This document shows positions 63,355-64,000 of a stretch of DNA of 64,000 nucleotides, piece after piece. The notes beneath the pieces are model-generated. The model ran no database searches. It was not told the origin of the DNA and saw only the letters and a list, made by a program, of their open reading frames with translations. Source of the stretch: UBA8079 sp049601915. Lineage in GTDB: Bacteria; Pseudomonadota; Alphaproteobacteria; UBA6615. A program made the position numbers and the translations under genes. Where the stretch lies: the NCBI GenBank assembly GCA_049601915.1, contig JBMYRB010000003.1, forward strand, positions 186,001 to 250,000. The letters run 5' to 3'. Numbering within the stretch: position 1 is the stretch's first letter; each line of letters opens with the position of its first letter.

Positions 63355-64000
63355 TCAGGCGGCACCCAATCGTTCGAGGGCGCCGTGAAGCTTCGCCTTG
63401 GCGTCGGCCGCATCGGCGCGGCGCTCATGCTGTTCTGCGACGACCGCTTCCGGTGCATTGGCGAGGAATTTCTCGTTCGCCAGCTTCTTGTCGATGCCGG
63501 CAATGTCCTTGTCGAGCTTTGCAATTTCCTTCGACAGGCGATCACGTTCTGCGCCCAGATCGATGATATCGGCCAGTGGCAAAGCCAGCGTGGCCTCGTT
63601 GAGCACCATCTGTACAGCGCCCTCAGGAACGTCCCCATGCACGACAACACCCTCGAGGCGCGCGAGGCGAAGGATCTGGTCGCGATGTCGTCCCAGGCGG
63701 GCCTGGGTCTCGTCGGTCGCGCCGCGCAGGATCGCGGGAATTTTTGCACCGGCGGGCACATTAACCTCGTTACGGACCGTGCGGACCTCGGTGATGAACT
63801 GAACCGCCCAGTCGAGTTCGTCCCTTGCGCCAGCGTCGACCGGTGCGATGTCGTTCGCCGGCCAGGCGGCGTGAATCAGCATGGTTTCGTCATCGCCGAA
63901 ATGCTGCCAGAGCTCCTCGGTGATGAACGGCATGAAGGGATGCAGGATCCTGAGGATCTGTTGCAGGGTCCAGCCTGCGACGGCGCGGGTCTCGGCCTTG
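63355..64000 (-). CDS. valS: Valine--tRNA ligase, C-terminal part, cut by window edge
   Basis: The frame is open from the window edge to a stop at 63355 (about 215 residues). It contains the anticodon-domain motif LRILHPFMPFITEELWQHF and the region ELDWAVQFITEVRTVRNEVNVPAGAK. The C-terminal coiled-coil arm characteristic of ValS (LGAERDRLSKEIAKLDKDIAG, then KLANEKFLANAPEAVVAE) follows. The catalytic core is outside the window. The fragment is intact and ends normally. Confidence 0.92.
   Translation of the reverse strand, partial: KAETRAVAGWTLQQILRILHPFMPFITEELWQHFGDDETMLIHAAWPANDIAPVDAGARDELDWAVQFITEVRTVRNEVNVPAGAKIPAILRGATDETQARLGRHRDQILRLARLEGVVVHGDVPEGAVQMVLNEATLALPLADIIDLGAERDRLSKEIAKLDKDIAGIDKKLANEKFLANAPEAVVAEQHERRADAADAKAKLHGALERLGAA

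Overview
The window reads as chromosome from an alphaproteobacterium, most likely of the Rhodospirillales type. It is GC-rich, with dense codirectional gene strings and many ATGA or TAATG overlaps. Marker blocks typical of the class are present: recG with sdhE-mfd, and dgt-argS-SPOR-nagZ-scpAB-tatABC-serS-surE-pcm-LysM/M23-yajC-secDF-Mth938. There is also a convergent phytoene-synthase-like gene and a divergent dgt/erpA pair. I saw no phage, insertion sequence or CRISPR array.

Left part (1-16.8 kb). A NIPSNAP gene cut by the window edge diverges from a DsbA/FrnE-like oxidoreductase. The repair genes mfd (with sdhE) and recG follow, then a DUF502 membrane protein. At 8.2-8.9 kb lie the 3' ends of two divergent genes, a HlyD-type secretion adaptor and an RTX-repeat protein, joined at a sharp scar. 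Two tandem tRNA-Leu genes stand beside it. After these come a universal stress protein, an alpha/beta hydrolase, a racemase-family protein, a VanZ-like protein, a MORN lipoprotein, an MFS permease and a DEAD-box RNA helicase.

Middle part (17-36.6 kb). A beta-hydroxyacid dehydrogenase overlaps an APH-type kinase. A methyltransferase, an MFS permease and rsmJ with tRNA-Lys follow. A minus-strand string of gyrA, coaD and cyclophilin lies next, then the divergent pair ssb/uvrA. Two DUF1330 copies precede a tightly overlapping string of trmFO, a methyltransferase and two VOC proteins. The NDUFAF6-like protein and a PuuD-like membrane protein close this part.

Right part (36.6-64 kb). The minus-strand super-operon from dgt to Mth938 combines protein export (Sec, Tat), chromosome condensation (ScpAB), tRNA charging, cell-wall turnover and protein repair. 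An orphan iron-type ABC ATPase with a possible Fur box is inserted between scpB and tatA. Downstream of erpA and xth there is a module of two isopenicillin-N-synthase-like oxygenases flanking a membrane protein and followed by a NIPSNAP protein. A group of small membrane and TPM proteins, ilvD, a secreted protein and the 3' end of valS complete the window.

The most striking pattern is damage. Six accessory genes carry single-base frameshifts or in-frame stops, a seventh carries both kinds, and two more are truncated at the secretion-locus scar. The long housekeeping genes are all open. Three of the frameshifts sit in runs of 4-6 identical bases, so sequencing or assembly error is a real alternative for those. 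The in-frame TAG codons and the deletion scar are better explained by real gene decay.
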